Source of the DNA: a virus
Length of the DNA: 20,217 nucleotides
Virus record (IMG/VR): IMGVR_UViG_3300032116_001640
Coordinates: 1-20,217 of that record
Reading direction: 5' to 3' (one strand)
Shown here one piece after another: positions 6,969-16,663 of this stretch (the first letter of the stretch is position 1; every line of letters starts with the position of its first letter). The translations under genes and the position numbers were made by a program. A model generated the notes under the pieces. It saw nothing but the letters and a program-made list of their open reading frames with translations. It did no database searches and had not been told where the DNA came from.

Positions 6969-8807
6969 ATGGCAGAGAAAAAAATATCGTATACAACTAG
7001 AGATTTTCAGGCGGTAAGAACCGAACTTATAAATTTTACTAGACAATATTACCCAGAGTTAATCCAGAACTTTAACGATGCAGGAATTTTTTCTGTATTT
7101 GTTGATTTAAATGCTGCGGTAACCGACAACTTACATTTTCACATTGATAGAAGTTTACAAGAAACGGTATTACAATTTGCACAACAAAGATCTTCAATAT
7201 ATAATATTGCAAGAACTTATGGGTTAAAGATACCGGGACAAAGACCATCTGTGTCACTTGTTGATTTTTCAATTATTGTTCCAGCATTTGGTGATAAAGA
7301 AGATTTAAGATATTGTGGTTTATTAAGAAGAGGCGCACAAGTTTTGGGTGCTGGACAACCATTTGAAACTGTTTACGATATTGATTTTTCATCTGCGGTA
7401 AATGCGGAAGGATTTCCAAATAGAATTAAAATACCAAACTTTGATTCTAGTGGTAGATTACTTAATTATACAATAACAAAAAGAGAAGTTGTTGTTAATG
7501 GTGTAACAAAAGTATTCAAAAGAGTTATAACACCAAATGATGTTAAACCATTCTTTGAATTATTTTTACCAGAAAAAAATGTTTTGGGGATAACAAGTGT
7601 TTTAGTTAAAGAAGGAACCCAATATACAACGGTTCCACAACCACAAGAATTTTTAGGGTTTAATAATAGATGGTATGAAGTAAAAGCCCTTGCTGAAGAT
7701 AGAGTTTTTATTGAGGACCCAACAAAAGTATCTGATAATCCCGGAATTAAAGTTGGGAGATATATCACAACATCAGATAAATTTATTTCTGAATTTACTT
7801 CACAAGGATTTTTAAAAATGACTTTTGGTGGTGGTAACACATCAGCGGAGGATCAAGTGAGAGAATTTACAAGAAATGGGTTTGATTTAAATCTTGCAAA
7901 ATATTCAAATAATATAGCACTTGGAAGTGCCCTTAAACCAAACACAACATTATTCATTCAATATAGAGTTGGTGGAGGACAAGGGTCAAATTTAGGGTCA
8001 AATGTTATTAATCAAATTGGAACTGTTTCATTTGCGGTTAATGGTCCATCAGAGACAACAAATAGAACGACTATCAACTCACTTAAATGTAATAACGTTA
8101 CAGCGGCAGTTGGCGGCGCTAACACACCAACAGTTGAAGAAGTTAGGAATATGGTTTCATTTAACTTTGCAGCACAGAACAGAGCTGTAACAATTAATGA
8201 TTATGAATCAATAATAAGAACAATGCCATCACAATTTGGTGCACCAGCAAAAGTAACAATTACTGAGGAGAATAACAAAATTAAAATAAAAATGTTGTCA
8301 TACGATAATGACGGTAAGTTAAGTGAAACAAACTCAAATACATTAAAACAAAATATTGCAAATTATTTATCAAATTACAGAATGATTAATGATTATATTT
8401 CTGTTGAAAACGCAAATGTTATTGACCTTGGGGTAACAGTTGATGTTATATTAGATGGGACTCAGAATCAAGGAGCGCTAGTTACAAAAATAATTGACAT
8501 TATAACACAATATTTTTCACCCGGAAATAGACAACTAGGACAAAATGTTAATGTGTCAGAAATAAGAAGATTAATACAACAAGAAGATGGTATTGTGAGT
8601 ATATCTGATATCTTATTCTTTAATAAAGTTGGGGGTCAATACTCGTCATCTCAAACATCACAAAAATATTCAGACCCTGAGACAAAACAAATTGAATTAA
8701 TTGCCGACACAATCTTTGCTGAACCAACACAAATGTATCAAATAAGATTCCCAAATAAGGATATTAATGTAAGAGTTCTGAATTTCGGTGGGACAACATT
8801 CTCTTGA
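6969..8807 (+). CDS. gp6-like baseplate wedge protein (baseplate J family)
   Basis: A 612-residue protein (T4 gp6 is 660) of the gp6/baseplate J type, which dimerises around the tail hub and clamps the wedge arms together. The N-terminal region has the family pattern YTTRDFQAVR, then a helical region with FVDLNAAVTDNLHFHID and QRSSIYNIAR at about 45-84. The middle (about 90-370) is beta-rich. From about 385 the conserved core appears: FNFAAQNRAVTINDYESII, then FGAPAKVTI, and helix-strand pairs up to GIVSISDILFFN near 560. The last 40 residues are unassigned. Nine bases separate it from the gp25-like gene. A TATAAATA identical to the T4 late -10 box lies just upstream, but inside the gp25-like coding end. 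Family call is strong from both sequence and neighbour. Confidence 0.88.
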   Translation: MAEKKISYTTRDFQAVRTELINFTRQYYPELIQNFNDAGIFSVFVDLNAAVTDNLHFHIDRSLQETVLQFAQQRSSIYNIARTYGLKIPGQRPSVSLVDFSIIVPAFGDKEDLRYCGLLRRGAQVLGAGQPFETVYDIDFSSAVNAEGFPNRIKIPNFDSSGRLLNYTITKREVVVNGVTKVFKRVITPNDVKPFFELFLPEKNVLGITSVLVKEGTQYTTVPQPQEFLGFNNRWYEVKALAEDRVFIEDPTKVSDNPGIKVGRYITTSDKFISEFTSQGFLKMTFGGGNTSAEDQVREFTRNGFDLNLAKYSNNIALGSALKPNTTLFIQYRVGGGQGSNLGSNVINQIGTVSFAVNGPSETTNRTTINSLKCNNVTAAVGGANTPTVEEVRNMVSFNFAAQNRAVTINDYESIIRTMPSQFGAPAKVTITEENNKIKIKMLSYDNDGKLSETNSNTLKQNIANYLSNYRMINDYISVENANVIDLGVTVDVILDGTQNQGALVTKIIDIITQYFSPGNRQLGQNVNVSEIRRLIQQEDGIVSISDILFFNKVGGQYSSSQTSQKYSDPETKQIELIADTIFAEPTQMYQIRFPNKDINVRVLNFGGTTFS

Positions 8808-8858
8808 CGATTTATTTTTTTTAAAAAGAGATTATTTTTTTGAAAATAGGAAATAAAC

Positions 8859-8866
8859 TATTTATC
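8859..8866 (+). promoter_or_regulatory. TATTTATC promoter-like motif before the giant gene
   Basis: Lies 21 bases upstream of the ATG at 8880 in a 72-base spacer that is otherwise T- and A-runs. The spacer has no convincing intrinsic terminator; only a weak A/T stem could form around 8820-8840. The surrounding ACTATTTATC resembles ACTATTTATA at 18639-18648. A promoter role is inferred. Confidence 0.35.
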
Positions 8867-8879
8867 AAAAAAACATTTA

Positions 8880-11800
8880 ATGCCGAAATCACAAAGAATA
8901 AGAACCCAAGTTGGGGTTGACAAAGCCATTCAAGTCCAATTGGATCAGGACTTTGAAACACTCAACATTCTATCACTCAAAATTTTAAAAAGTGACATCT
9001 ACAATAGACAATGTTCTGACTACGGCGTTGTTGTTGGTAGAGTATTCGTGAATGGTGGTTTTGGGTTAGCAAACGCTAGGGTTTCAGTTTTCATTCCTAT
9101 ATCAAATGAAGACTCATTAAATCCAATTATTACTGAGCTATATCCTTATACCTCACTTTCAGATTTGGATGCGGATGGTTATAGATATAACTTATTACCT
9201 AAAAACCCATCATATGACGGTCACGCAGCAACAGGAACATTTCCGGATAGAAGTGATGCTCTTCTTGATGAATCTTACATAGAAGTATACGACAAATATT
9301 ATAAGTTTACAACTAGAACAAATGATAGTGGTGACTATATGATTTTTGGCGTCCCACTTGGAAGTCAAACTATTTTTATGGATGTTGATTTATCTGACAT
9401 TGGTTGTTTCTCACTGGCACCACAAGATTTAATACAAGCAGGTCAAGCGGTTGAATCACAAGTAAACGGATCAAAATTTAAATCCTCAACAAATTTAAAT
9501 GAATTACCACAAGTAAAAACTTTAAATAAAATTATTGATATCTCACCACTTTGGGGTGAACCAGAAATTTGTCAATTAGGAATAACAAGAGCTGACTTTG
9601 ATTTAACAGCTGAGGCAAACATATCAATTGAACCAACCGCTGTTTTTATGGGGTCAATCATCTCAACAACAGATGATGACGCTTTAAGAGCAAGCTGTAG
9701 ACCAAAAAATAACACCGGAAATCTTTGTGAATTAGTTTCTGGTCCTGGACAAATATTATCAATAAGACAAACGATAAATGTTGATGACGATGGATTACCA
9801 ATACTTGAACAATTTAATTTAGATAACAACGGAAAAGTAATTGATGGGGATGGGGCTTATCTTGTTAATTTACCAATGAATTTAGATTATGTTTTTACAA
9901 ATGAATTTGGTGAACAAACATTATCTACAGACCCAACAATTGGTATACCAACAAAAGCAAGATATAGATTTAAATTTAAATGGGAAAATGAGGGTGGACT
10001 TCAGAATGAATTTTTAAGAGCTAATTTTCTTGTACCAAACATAAAGGAATTTGGGTGGGACACAGCAAATGTTTCATATAATAATGACCCACTTAAGATT
10101 GGGCAATCACAAACTGTACCATTTATAATTCCAGCACAAGTAAACTCAACCTTTCAATCGGTACCAGGACCAGGATCACTTATAAATCCAGTTCTTACAA
10201 ACGTTGATTCATATCAAGTTTATGTATCATCAACCGGAACTCTATCTGGATTACAACCATATTATGGGAATCTATCAAATGGTATAACAGGTCTTACAAC
10301 AACAAATGGTATATTGATTCAATTTGTTCAAACAGACCCAACATTACCATCATCAGTATCATTTACAGGTGTTGGGGGGTGTCCAAACACAACCTTTTCA
10401 ATTCTTGGAAATCAGATAAGTGATACAATCACTATTGGACCTAATGGTGGTGGTTTAGTTTTTGATGAGGTTATAAATGTTAGTTCATATAGTGTTGAAA
10501 TAAATGGTATCCCATATTTTGGGGACACTCAAGTAATACCCACAAATCCTGGGGATATAGTTACAATTACTCCGGTTTTTACTGACCCATTAACTCAAGC
10601 AGAGGTAATATATACATTATATTCTGAAAATTATTTTGACTTATTAAGGTCATATACTTTTAGTTTGGATTGGGATGACTATGTTGATCCACAATCTGCA
10701 ATTGATTGTGAGGACACTTTCTATGAATTCCATTACAATAAAGTTTATACGACAGCCGCATTTATAGATAGGTATAAAAATGGTATTGGTAGGGCAAAAC
10801 ATTTAGGTATTAAAGAGATTGACAATAGAACTTGTAAATCAACAGTCAATACTTTTCCAGTAAATGATGTAATAAGAAACTTTGATTTTATATTTTTTAT
10901 AACCAACCTACTTTTTAATATATTACAATTTCCAATTCTTGTCTTATTATTTATTGCCCATTTAATTGCACTTATTTGGCCAATACTTAAATGGTTATTA
11001 ATTGCACTTGGATTATACTTTGTTGTCCAAGCAGGGTCTGCAGTATATGAAACAGCAACTGAAATTGCCGCAATTGTTAATGAAATTGCAGGTTTGTTTA
11101 GTTTTGGTGCTGGAGCTGTATTTAATTTGACAAACCTACTTGAAGCTTTAAGATTAGCTTTAAAGGTTGTTGTTTTAGTAATAAAAGCCATTTTTATTGT
11201 TGGTTTATCATTAGCCTTTCTAGCATTAGCAATATTTGCGGCACTCAAAGTAAAAGGGTTCCCAAGAATAGGACTTCCAATGATAACTTATCCAGATTGT
11301 TCTACTTGTGATTGTGCTTGTGGTGAAGCACCAATGTCTGACGATTTTGATTCAGACTCAATTAATTCGGCAATTGAAGAAGAGGGTAGTGCAAACGCTG
11401 ATGTTGAATTGCCACAAGGAATCCCAAATCAAATATCAAAACAAACTTCAATTTTTGCACCAATAAATAACTTATCAACTTTTGTAAATCTTGAACACCC
11501 AAACATTAATCAACCATTAAATGATGATGATGAACCAGAACGTTGTTTTGGTAATTTTTGGTTTCCAGGTACCGATAACAATTGCGGTGCCGACGGAGAC
11601 GGGACACAATATAAATCATTTCTTAATCAAGCGTCAGAACAAAGAGTTAATGGTCAAATTGGTATTCCAGCCGGATTAGGATTTCTAAGGCTTTTAACTG
11701 GGAGTGAATCTTTAGATCCTGCATCACCTCAAAATTATACAACCGGAATTCCTGGTTCTAGACGACTTCACGCACCACAACCATTTGTTTTTGCACCGCA

Positions 11801-14800
11801 AAGAAGAGCTAAAAATAATGATACCGCTGAAAGTTTCAGATTTTTAGCACACCCAACATCTGAAGCGTATTCTCAAAAATTAAATGAATTTAATTATAGG
11901 TCTAAATTTTTTGATGGTGTTAATAAAATAAAAGTTAAATTTAATTATCCCACAAATACAGCTTCATCTCAAGAACATTACGATCAACCACTTGTTATTT
12001 TAGCAAAACCGGGTACATTACAAAATTTAGGTATCGGTGAAATTTTTACCTTTCAAGACCCAAATCTTTCACAATGTAATCAAAACTTAACAGGTGCTAC
12101 ATTTTTTAGCGCAACAACAAATCAATTTAATAATAATAGTGTTACTGGTACTTCTTATTCGGCACTCACTAAAGTAGTTACATATGCAACATCGTATGGT
12201 GGAAATGGTTCGGTCCCTTATGTTATTACTGGAGATACTACGGAGAACTATTTAAAATACCCAGTAGACATTGAGTACTTCCAAGTTATAACAGGTTTTA
12301 CCTATAATGAATTTATCGCAAATACTGGGTACAATGGTAGTACACTTGGATTTTTTCCTCAAAAATATCTACACCATAAAGCTGGGTTTATATATGCAAA
12401 TGGGTCAAATAGTTTCCCATATCTTTCTGATTTATACAACACAATCAAAACTTTCAAGGGAATTGAAAATACGACACATTTAGACCCATTGACACAACAA
12501 AAATCAACTGTAATATTTCAGGCTGAAGGTTATCAAGAATATGAAATTATTGTAATTACAAGAGGTGTTGACCCACATTCACCAAAACAAAAAAATCGCT
12601 ATGATTTATCGGTAATATTTGGTCAAACAACAACAAATAACTCGGTGGTTATTGAAGGTGATTATTATCTCAATATACCAATACAAGGTCTAACAGGTGT
12701 TGGTAATAGACCCACAACACACAACGTTATAAGTAATGATACGGCAACTGAGTTGTTCTTTGAACCATTTAATTTTAAACTTGGTGAATCATATACTATT
12801 GGGGGTGTTGATTACAATAAATTTACAACATTCCAGTCAAGATTACCACACTATTATTCATCAATTGATGAAGGGGTAGCACCTTTTAATAGTTACACAC
12901 CAGACGCTGGATTTCCTACCGTAAACCAGGTAGGGTCACCAAATGGTGGTGGATACGACACAATAGGTTATGGTGGTCCTAACTGGCGAGGATTTTTATT
13001 ACCAATTGACAACGGATTAACACCACCACCAATACTTGGGCAAAACAATAACACTAGTTTATATTATTTTGCTGGTGGGTCATTTACAATGTCAAATGTA
13101 GGTAATAGCTCTACTGTTATGTATGGTGACTTAGGACAAGATCAAGATAGAGAAAATGATTATTGGAAAAGTACAGCACCTAGACTGTTTTCTGTTTATT
13201 CACCAGCTTATTATAGATATTCAATACCTTCAGTAACCTTTAATGTTGACCAAACACCAGGACAACCGCAATATATGGTAATGAGAAGTGATAGAGTCCC
13301 AACCTCAACTGGGGTTGAAGAAAATTATGGAACGACAAGTTATGGTTTACATCAAAACAATAATTTTAGGGTTTATAAAGCTGGGGTTGAATCTGGCGAA
13401 GTGTATGGTTTTGAACCAGACATTAATGGTGGTCAAGGTGTTTATGATGAAAGTGCATTAGTTCAGAGTTTAACCTCAACACTTAGTTGTGAAAATATGA
13501 AATCATTACAATGTTATGTGGGAACAGGCGCAAGCATTGAAATTAACCCTAATTGCTCGGTACCAGATAATAGAGTGTACAGAGGTTGTTATTGTTTATT
13601 AAACTATAAAGAATCGGATAATAAATTCTTTAAAAAATTGTACTTAATACAAGGAGCATTTAAAGATGATGCAAGATTATTCCTTGAGTGGAAAACAAGA
13701 TTCCTAGTTACATTTGCTGCTTGTAAAGGAGTTTTTGCTCAGACGTTCCAAAACAATTGGATTAATGGTGTTCTATATATGTTCTCATTTAATAAATCAA
13801 CATTTTATGAATTAGATCAACCAGACGAACCAAGATATGTTTATTGTCAGGACACTATTATATTTAATGAAATTACTAACAGTTTCTTTTACAGAAGTTC
13901 ACCTTGGAACAAAACAACAAACCAATTTGTTGGCTCTGCAAGTCCCACACCACCAAATGCTCCAGCTTATTTACTTAACGACTATCCAGGTTTAGGTTAT
14001 AATACTAGAAGGATTCAGTTTCCTACAACAATTATGGACTTAGGGCCAAGAGAAAAATTTATTTCCCAAATTTGTAGTGATAGTGAATTTAATGGTTATT
14101 TAGTTGATCAAATGAGAGCAACATCTTATAAGGATAATTCAGATTTAATACAAATGGGTTTCATTTCTAGACTATTAAATCAAACGTTCATACAACAATT
14201 ACTTCCGGTTGGTGACCCAGCAGGAAATAGTAGTGAAGGTAAAGGTATCATACAATTTTTTAATAGTGAAAGAAAGGGTGATAGAATTGACGGTGATATC
14301 GCACAAGCTTTAGCCATAAATTCCGAATGGAAAGTTATACCATATTTAGGTGAGAATTATCCAGATAATGCATTATTCATTGGGGATTCAACAAGTCCAA
14401 GCAGACCATTGTTCGGTATATTTTTCTCATCATCAACTGAGGATTATTCTTACAGAAGAAAATTAACACCTGGTTATGAATATTATAGTCTTAATTGTGG
14501 TGGGGTATTTAATGATTTTGGCTACCCAAAAGATCAAGTTGTTCCACATTATAAGTGGAGGTTGGCACCACAAGGAGATCAAACTAATTTTATCTTTGGT
14601 ACTGAAAATAATAATTGGGACACACTTAGTGCTCCAGGGTTTTATAAGAATGAATATCAAAATTTAAATTTTGATGCACCAAATCAATATTTTACAACAA
14701 CAACACCAAATAACCTTGGGTTTATAACAAACTTTGATTCAAATGGAGATCCAGAACCAACATATGCCGGAGTAACAAACGGACTTGAAGGTGAAAAAGT

Positions 14801-14897
14801 ATTGGTGGGAGCACCATTCTACTTCTATTTTGGTTTAAATAATGGTTTTACAGCACTTGATAAGTTCATTAAATTATATATTGAAACAACAGACTAA
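8880..14897 (+). CDS. Giant 2005-residue virion-type protein with central membrane-like segment (gp7 position)
   Basis: Not recognised as a whole. N-terminal residues 49-74 and 141-175 look like the two halves of a carboxypeptidase-regulatory/Cna-B-like beta sandwich (VVGRVFVNGG, ANARVSVFIPI, then TNDSGDYMIFGVPLG), split by about 65 residues. Residues 180-640 are beta-rich with Thr, Asn and Gly. Residues 668-790 hold three very hydrophobic stretches (about 668-692, 693-717 and 757-790) with an Ala/Gly-rich helical stretch between. A cysteine cluster CSTCDCAC (C807, C810, C812, C814) and an acidic run follow. Residues 900-2005 are again beta-rich, with ATR-like RGVDPHSPKQ near 1235 and a Cys-containing stretch near 1537-1565. 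Position directly after gp25- and gp6-like genes matches T4 gp7 (about 1030 residues), suggesting a wedge protein. The gp7 role is inferred from gene order only. No signal peptide is seen. The next gene starts 2 bases after the stop. Confidence 0.8.
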   Translation: MPKSQRIRTQVGVDKAIQVQLDQDFETLNILSLKILKSDIYNRQCSDYGVVVGRVFVNGGFGLANARVSVFIPISNEDSLNPIITELYPYTSLSDLDADGYRYNLLPKNPSYDGHAATGTFPDRSDALLDESYIEVYDKYYKFTTRTNDSGDYMIFGVPLGSQTIFMDVDLSDIGCFSLAPQDLIQAGQAVESQVNGSKFKSSTNLNELPQVKTLNKIIDISPLWGEPEICQLGITRADFDLTAEANISIEPTAVFMGSIISTTDDDALRASCRPKNNTGNLCELVSGPGQILSIRQTINVDDDGLPILEQFNLDNNGKVIDGDGAYLVNLPMNLDYVFTNEFGEQTLSTDPTIGIPTKARYRFKFKWENEGGLQNEFLRANFLVPNIKEFGWDTANVSYNNDPLKIGQSQTVPFIIPAQVNSTFQSVPGPGSLINPVLTNVDSYQVYVSSTGTLSGLQPYYGNLSNGITGLTTTNGILIQFVQTDPTLPSSVSFTGVGGCPNTTFSILGNQISDTITIGPNGGGLVFDEVINVSSYSVEINGIPYFGDTQVIPTNPGDIVTITPVFTDPLTQAEVIYTLYSENYFDLLRSYTFSLDWDDYVDPQSAIDCEDTFYEFHYNKVYTTAAFIDRYKNGIGRAKHLGIKEIDNRTCKSTVNTFPVNDVIRNFDFIFFITNLLFNILQFPILVLLFIAHLIALIWPILKWLLIALGLYFVVQAGSAVYETATEIAAIVNEIAGLFSFGAGAVFNLTNLLEALRLALKVVVLVIKAIFIVGLSLAFLALAIFAALKVKGFPRIGLPMITYPDCSTCDCACGEAPMSDDFDSDSINSAIEEEGSANADVELPQGIPNQISKQTSIFAPINNLSTFVNLEHPNINQPLNDDDEPERCFGNFWFPGTDNNCGADGDGTQYKSFLNQASEQRVNGQIGIPAGLGFLRLLTGSESLDPASPQNYTTGIPGSRRLHAPQPFVFAPQRRAKNNDTAESFRFLAHPTSEAYSQKLNEFNYRSKFFDGVNKIKVKFNYPTNTASSQEHYDQPLVILAKPGTLQNLGIGEIFTFQDPNLSQCNQNLTGATFFSATTNQFNNNSVTGTSYSALTKVVTYATSYGGNGSVPYVITGDTTENYLKYPVDIEYFQVITGFTYNEFIANTGYNGSTLGFFPQKYLHHKAGFIYANGSNSFPYLSDLYNTIKTFKGIENTTHLDPLTQQKSTVIFQAEGYQEYEIIVITRGVDPHSPKQKNRYDLSVIFGQTTTNNSVVIEGDYYLNIPIQGLTGVGNRPTTHNVISNDTATELFFEPFNFKLGESYTIGGVDYNKFTTFQSRLPHYYSSIDEGVAPFNSYTPDAGFPTVNQVGSPNGGGYDTIGYGGPNWRGFLLPIDNGLTPPPILGQNNNTSLYYFAGGSFTMSNVGNSSTVMYGDLGQDQDRENDYWKSTAPRLFSVYSPAYYRYSIPSVTFNVDQTPGQPQYMVMRSDRVPTSTGVEENYGTTSYGLHQNNNFRVYKAGVESGEVYGFEPDINGGQGVYDESALVQSLTSTLSCENMKSLQCYVGTGASIEINPNCSVPDNRVYRGCYCLLNYKESDNKFFKKLYLIQGAFKDDARLFLEWKTRFLVTFAACKGVFAQTFQNNWINGVLYMFSFNKSTFYELDQPDEPRYVYCQDTIIFNEITNSFFYRSSPWNKTTNQFVGSASPTPPNAPAYLLNDYPGLGYNTRRIQFPTTIMDLGPREKFISQICSDSEFNGYLVDQMRATSYKDNSDLIQMGFISRLLNQTFIQQLLPVGDPAGNSSEGKGIIQFFNSERKGDRIDGDIAQALAINSEWKVIPYLGENYPDNALFIGDSTSPSRPLFGIFFSSSTEDYSYRRKLTPGYEYYSLNCGGVFNDFGYPKDQVVPHYKWRLAPQGDQTNFIFGTENNNWDTLSAPGFYKNEYQNLNFDAPNQYFTTTTPNNLGFITNFDSNGDPEPTYAGVTNGLEGEKVLVGAPFYFYFGLNNGFTALDKFIKLYIETTD
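10881..11249 (+). other. Coding segment for three predicted membrane-spanning stretches
   Basis: Encodes residues 668-790 of the giant protein. The first pair is nearly continuous hydrophobic sequence (FFITNLLFNILQFPILVLLFI, then IALIWPILKWLLIALGLYFVV). The third is LKVVVLVIKAIFIVGLSLA continuing to about 790, flanked by Arg/Lys. Such density is far above that of any other part of the window. Confidence 0.75.
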
Positions 14898-14899
14898 AA

Positions 14900-16663
14900 A
14901 TGGGTATTGACGATAGCACAAAAATAGTTCTTGGGAGTAAAAGATTTCAAAACGCAGTTGATGTTGATTCATCAGAAAAGCTACCATTATATCAAACTAC
15001 TAAAGAAGTTGTTGAATACGAAAGAACCATTGACGTAAACCTGTTTCAAGTATTTGATGATGAAAGACAAGCTTCAAATATTTTTAGACCTGTAAGTAAA
15101 TATGTTTTTTTATTTAAAAACTCGTTTCCTGGAGTCACACAATATCAACCATATATTGATTATTTATATTACTTAAATTTAGACCAAACAGTGGAACAAA
15201 TTGCTTGTGGCGCAACATCTTCAGTATCTTGGAGTGGATTCCCGCAATATACAGAATTTGATTTTATTAGAAATGATAATGATAAAAATGGCTACACCAC
15301 TGGCAGTCCAAATCATCAACAATTTGTAAATAAAAGTGCTACAACATACAACTGGAAACATTATGTTAGTTATCCATTTGAAAATGATCCAAACAAAAAT
15401 ATGTTTGCTGAAGATGATAAAACGTTTGCTAGCTGGAATTGGATTGCACAAGACGGTATTCCATTTGTTATAACATCAAATTCTAATAGTATTATAGAAT
15501 TTAGATGTCCAATGCCTCACGGATTAAATAATGGTGAGTATGTACAATTATCACTTACTTATAATGGTGAAAATATTTTCGCAATTAATTCACTTGGTAA
15601 TGGAACAGCAGGAAGTGAAGGTAATTATTTTAACGTATACAATGTTGGATATTTGGGAACAACTTTTAATGTTGGAAACATCGGATATCTAAAAAGAGTT
15701 TTAAATCCAGACAGTTCTGGTGAGACAACATCAAAATATTATGTAAGACGAAATAAAATAATTACAAACCCAGAAGACGCAGTTCTTGTAAAGACAGCTT
15801 TTGAAAACAATGTTTTTAATTTAAAAACACAATACGAAAAACCAATTTATTATGGTAATCCACCAACACTTGCAACACCAACAAGTCTACCTAGAACATC
15901 AATATTAGAAGGTAGTCAAACGTATACACTATCATTTAATGTTGACATAGATACTACAAACCTTATTGATAATCAAAAAAGGCCAATAACTGAACTTTTC
16001 TTTACAAGTATTTGGAAAGGATATTGGGGCTGGACAAATAAATTAAAACAAGGATATTATTTTAATACAAAACAAATATTTGGATTACCAAGTGTTTGGT
16101 GGGACTTGAGTAATACATTTTCAGATACCAATATACCAACACAACAATACAACTCAAATATTGGGATTGGACCTTTCACATATATTTCAGATTTAACTAG
16201 TGGTGATACAATTGACGGTGATTTTTGTGAGTGGAACGATTACGAGCAAACCGAAAGAGTAATTTCAAAACAGGTACATAAAATCACATTTAATCAAACT
16301 TATTTTACACAAAATTTAGACACATCACCAACAAATACATTTGGTTATTACTACTATCCACATAACTCAATAACAATAAAGACATTTTCACCATACGTTG
16401 AAGAGGGGCCGGCAGATGTAAATATTGTTGGTATACCAAACTATGCCTTTTTCTCTAATGCATCAAATAGTTTTAGATGGAGGGATATTTATCCATTTGG
16501 GTATATTGATAATGAAAATGTTGGTGTTGATTATCCATTCACAAATGGTAAACATTATCCATATGATAATATAATTTTTAGATTATTTCCGGACAACTAT
16601 CAAGGTATCGGACAAAATCTAGGCGATTTAATTGTAGATCCTACGACAGATGAGTGTGAGTAA
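14900..16663 (+). CDS. Unknown 587-residue virion-type protein
   Basis: Not recognised. It starts 2 bases after the giant gene's stop, with no SD, so it is probably translated by re-initiation or from an A-rich leader. The protein is rich in Tyr, Phe, Trp, Asn and Thr with few Lys clusters, has no signal peptide or membrane segment, and looks like extended beta structure typical of tail and baseplate proteins. The N-terminal 40 residues are charged (STKIVLGSKRF, TKEVVEYERTIDVN). A 12-residue unit is repeated in tandem at about 244-267. In T4 order (6, 7, 8) this gene would sit where gp8 lies, but it is far longer than gp8 (334) and I see no gp8 signature. It overlaps the next gene by 14 bases. 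Confidence 0.78.
   Translation: MGIDDSTKIVLGSKRFQNAVDVDSSEKLPLYQTTKEVVEYERTIDVNLFQVFDDERQASNIFRPVSKYVFLFKNSFPGVTQYQPYIDYLYYLNLDQTVEQIACGATSSVSWSGFPQYTEFDFIRNDNDKNGYTTGSPNHQQFVNKSATTYNWKHYVSYPFENDPNKNMFAEDDKTFASWNWIAQDGIPFVITSNSNSIIEFRCPMPHGLNNGEYVQLSLTYNGENIFAINSLGNGTAGSEGNYFNVYNVGYLGTTFNVGNIGYLKRVLNPDSSGETTSKYYVRRNKIITNPEDAVLVKTAFENNVFNLKTQYEKPIYYGNPPTLATPTSLPRTSILEGSQTYTLSFNVDIDTTNLIDNQKRPITELFFTSIWKGYWGWTNKLKQGYYFNTKQIFGLPSVWWDLSNTFSDTNIPTQQYNSNIGIGPFTYISDLTSGDTIDGDFCEWNDYEQTERVISKQVHKITFNQTYFTQNLDTSPTNTFGYYYYPHNSITIKTFSPYVEEGPADVNIVGIPNYAFFSNASNSFRWRDIYPFGYIDNENVGVDYPFTNGKHYPYDNIIFRLFPDNYQGIGQNLGDLIVDPTTDECE
15629..15700 (+). repeat. Tandem 12-codon repeat inside the 587-residue gene
   Basis: Two adjacent 36-base units encode FNVYNVGYLGTT and FNVGNIGYLKRV. 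F, N, V, N, G, Y and L are kept in place, while the DNA has diverged. This suggests an old duplication or a beta-hairpin repeat in a tail protein. Confidence 0.5.

Noticed and set aside
8808-8858. Possible terminator after the gp6-like gene
   Set aside because: Only A-run/T-run pairing is available and there is no G-C pair in the stem, so it is not reported.
10745-11248. 167-codon antisense open frame opposite the hydrophobic segment
   Set aside because: Shadow of the giant gene's codon pattern. It has no promoter or leader and no recognisable product, and all supported genes are on the + strand.
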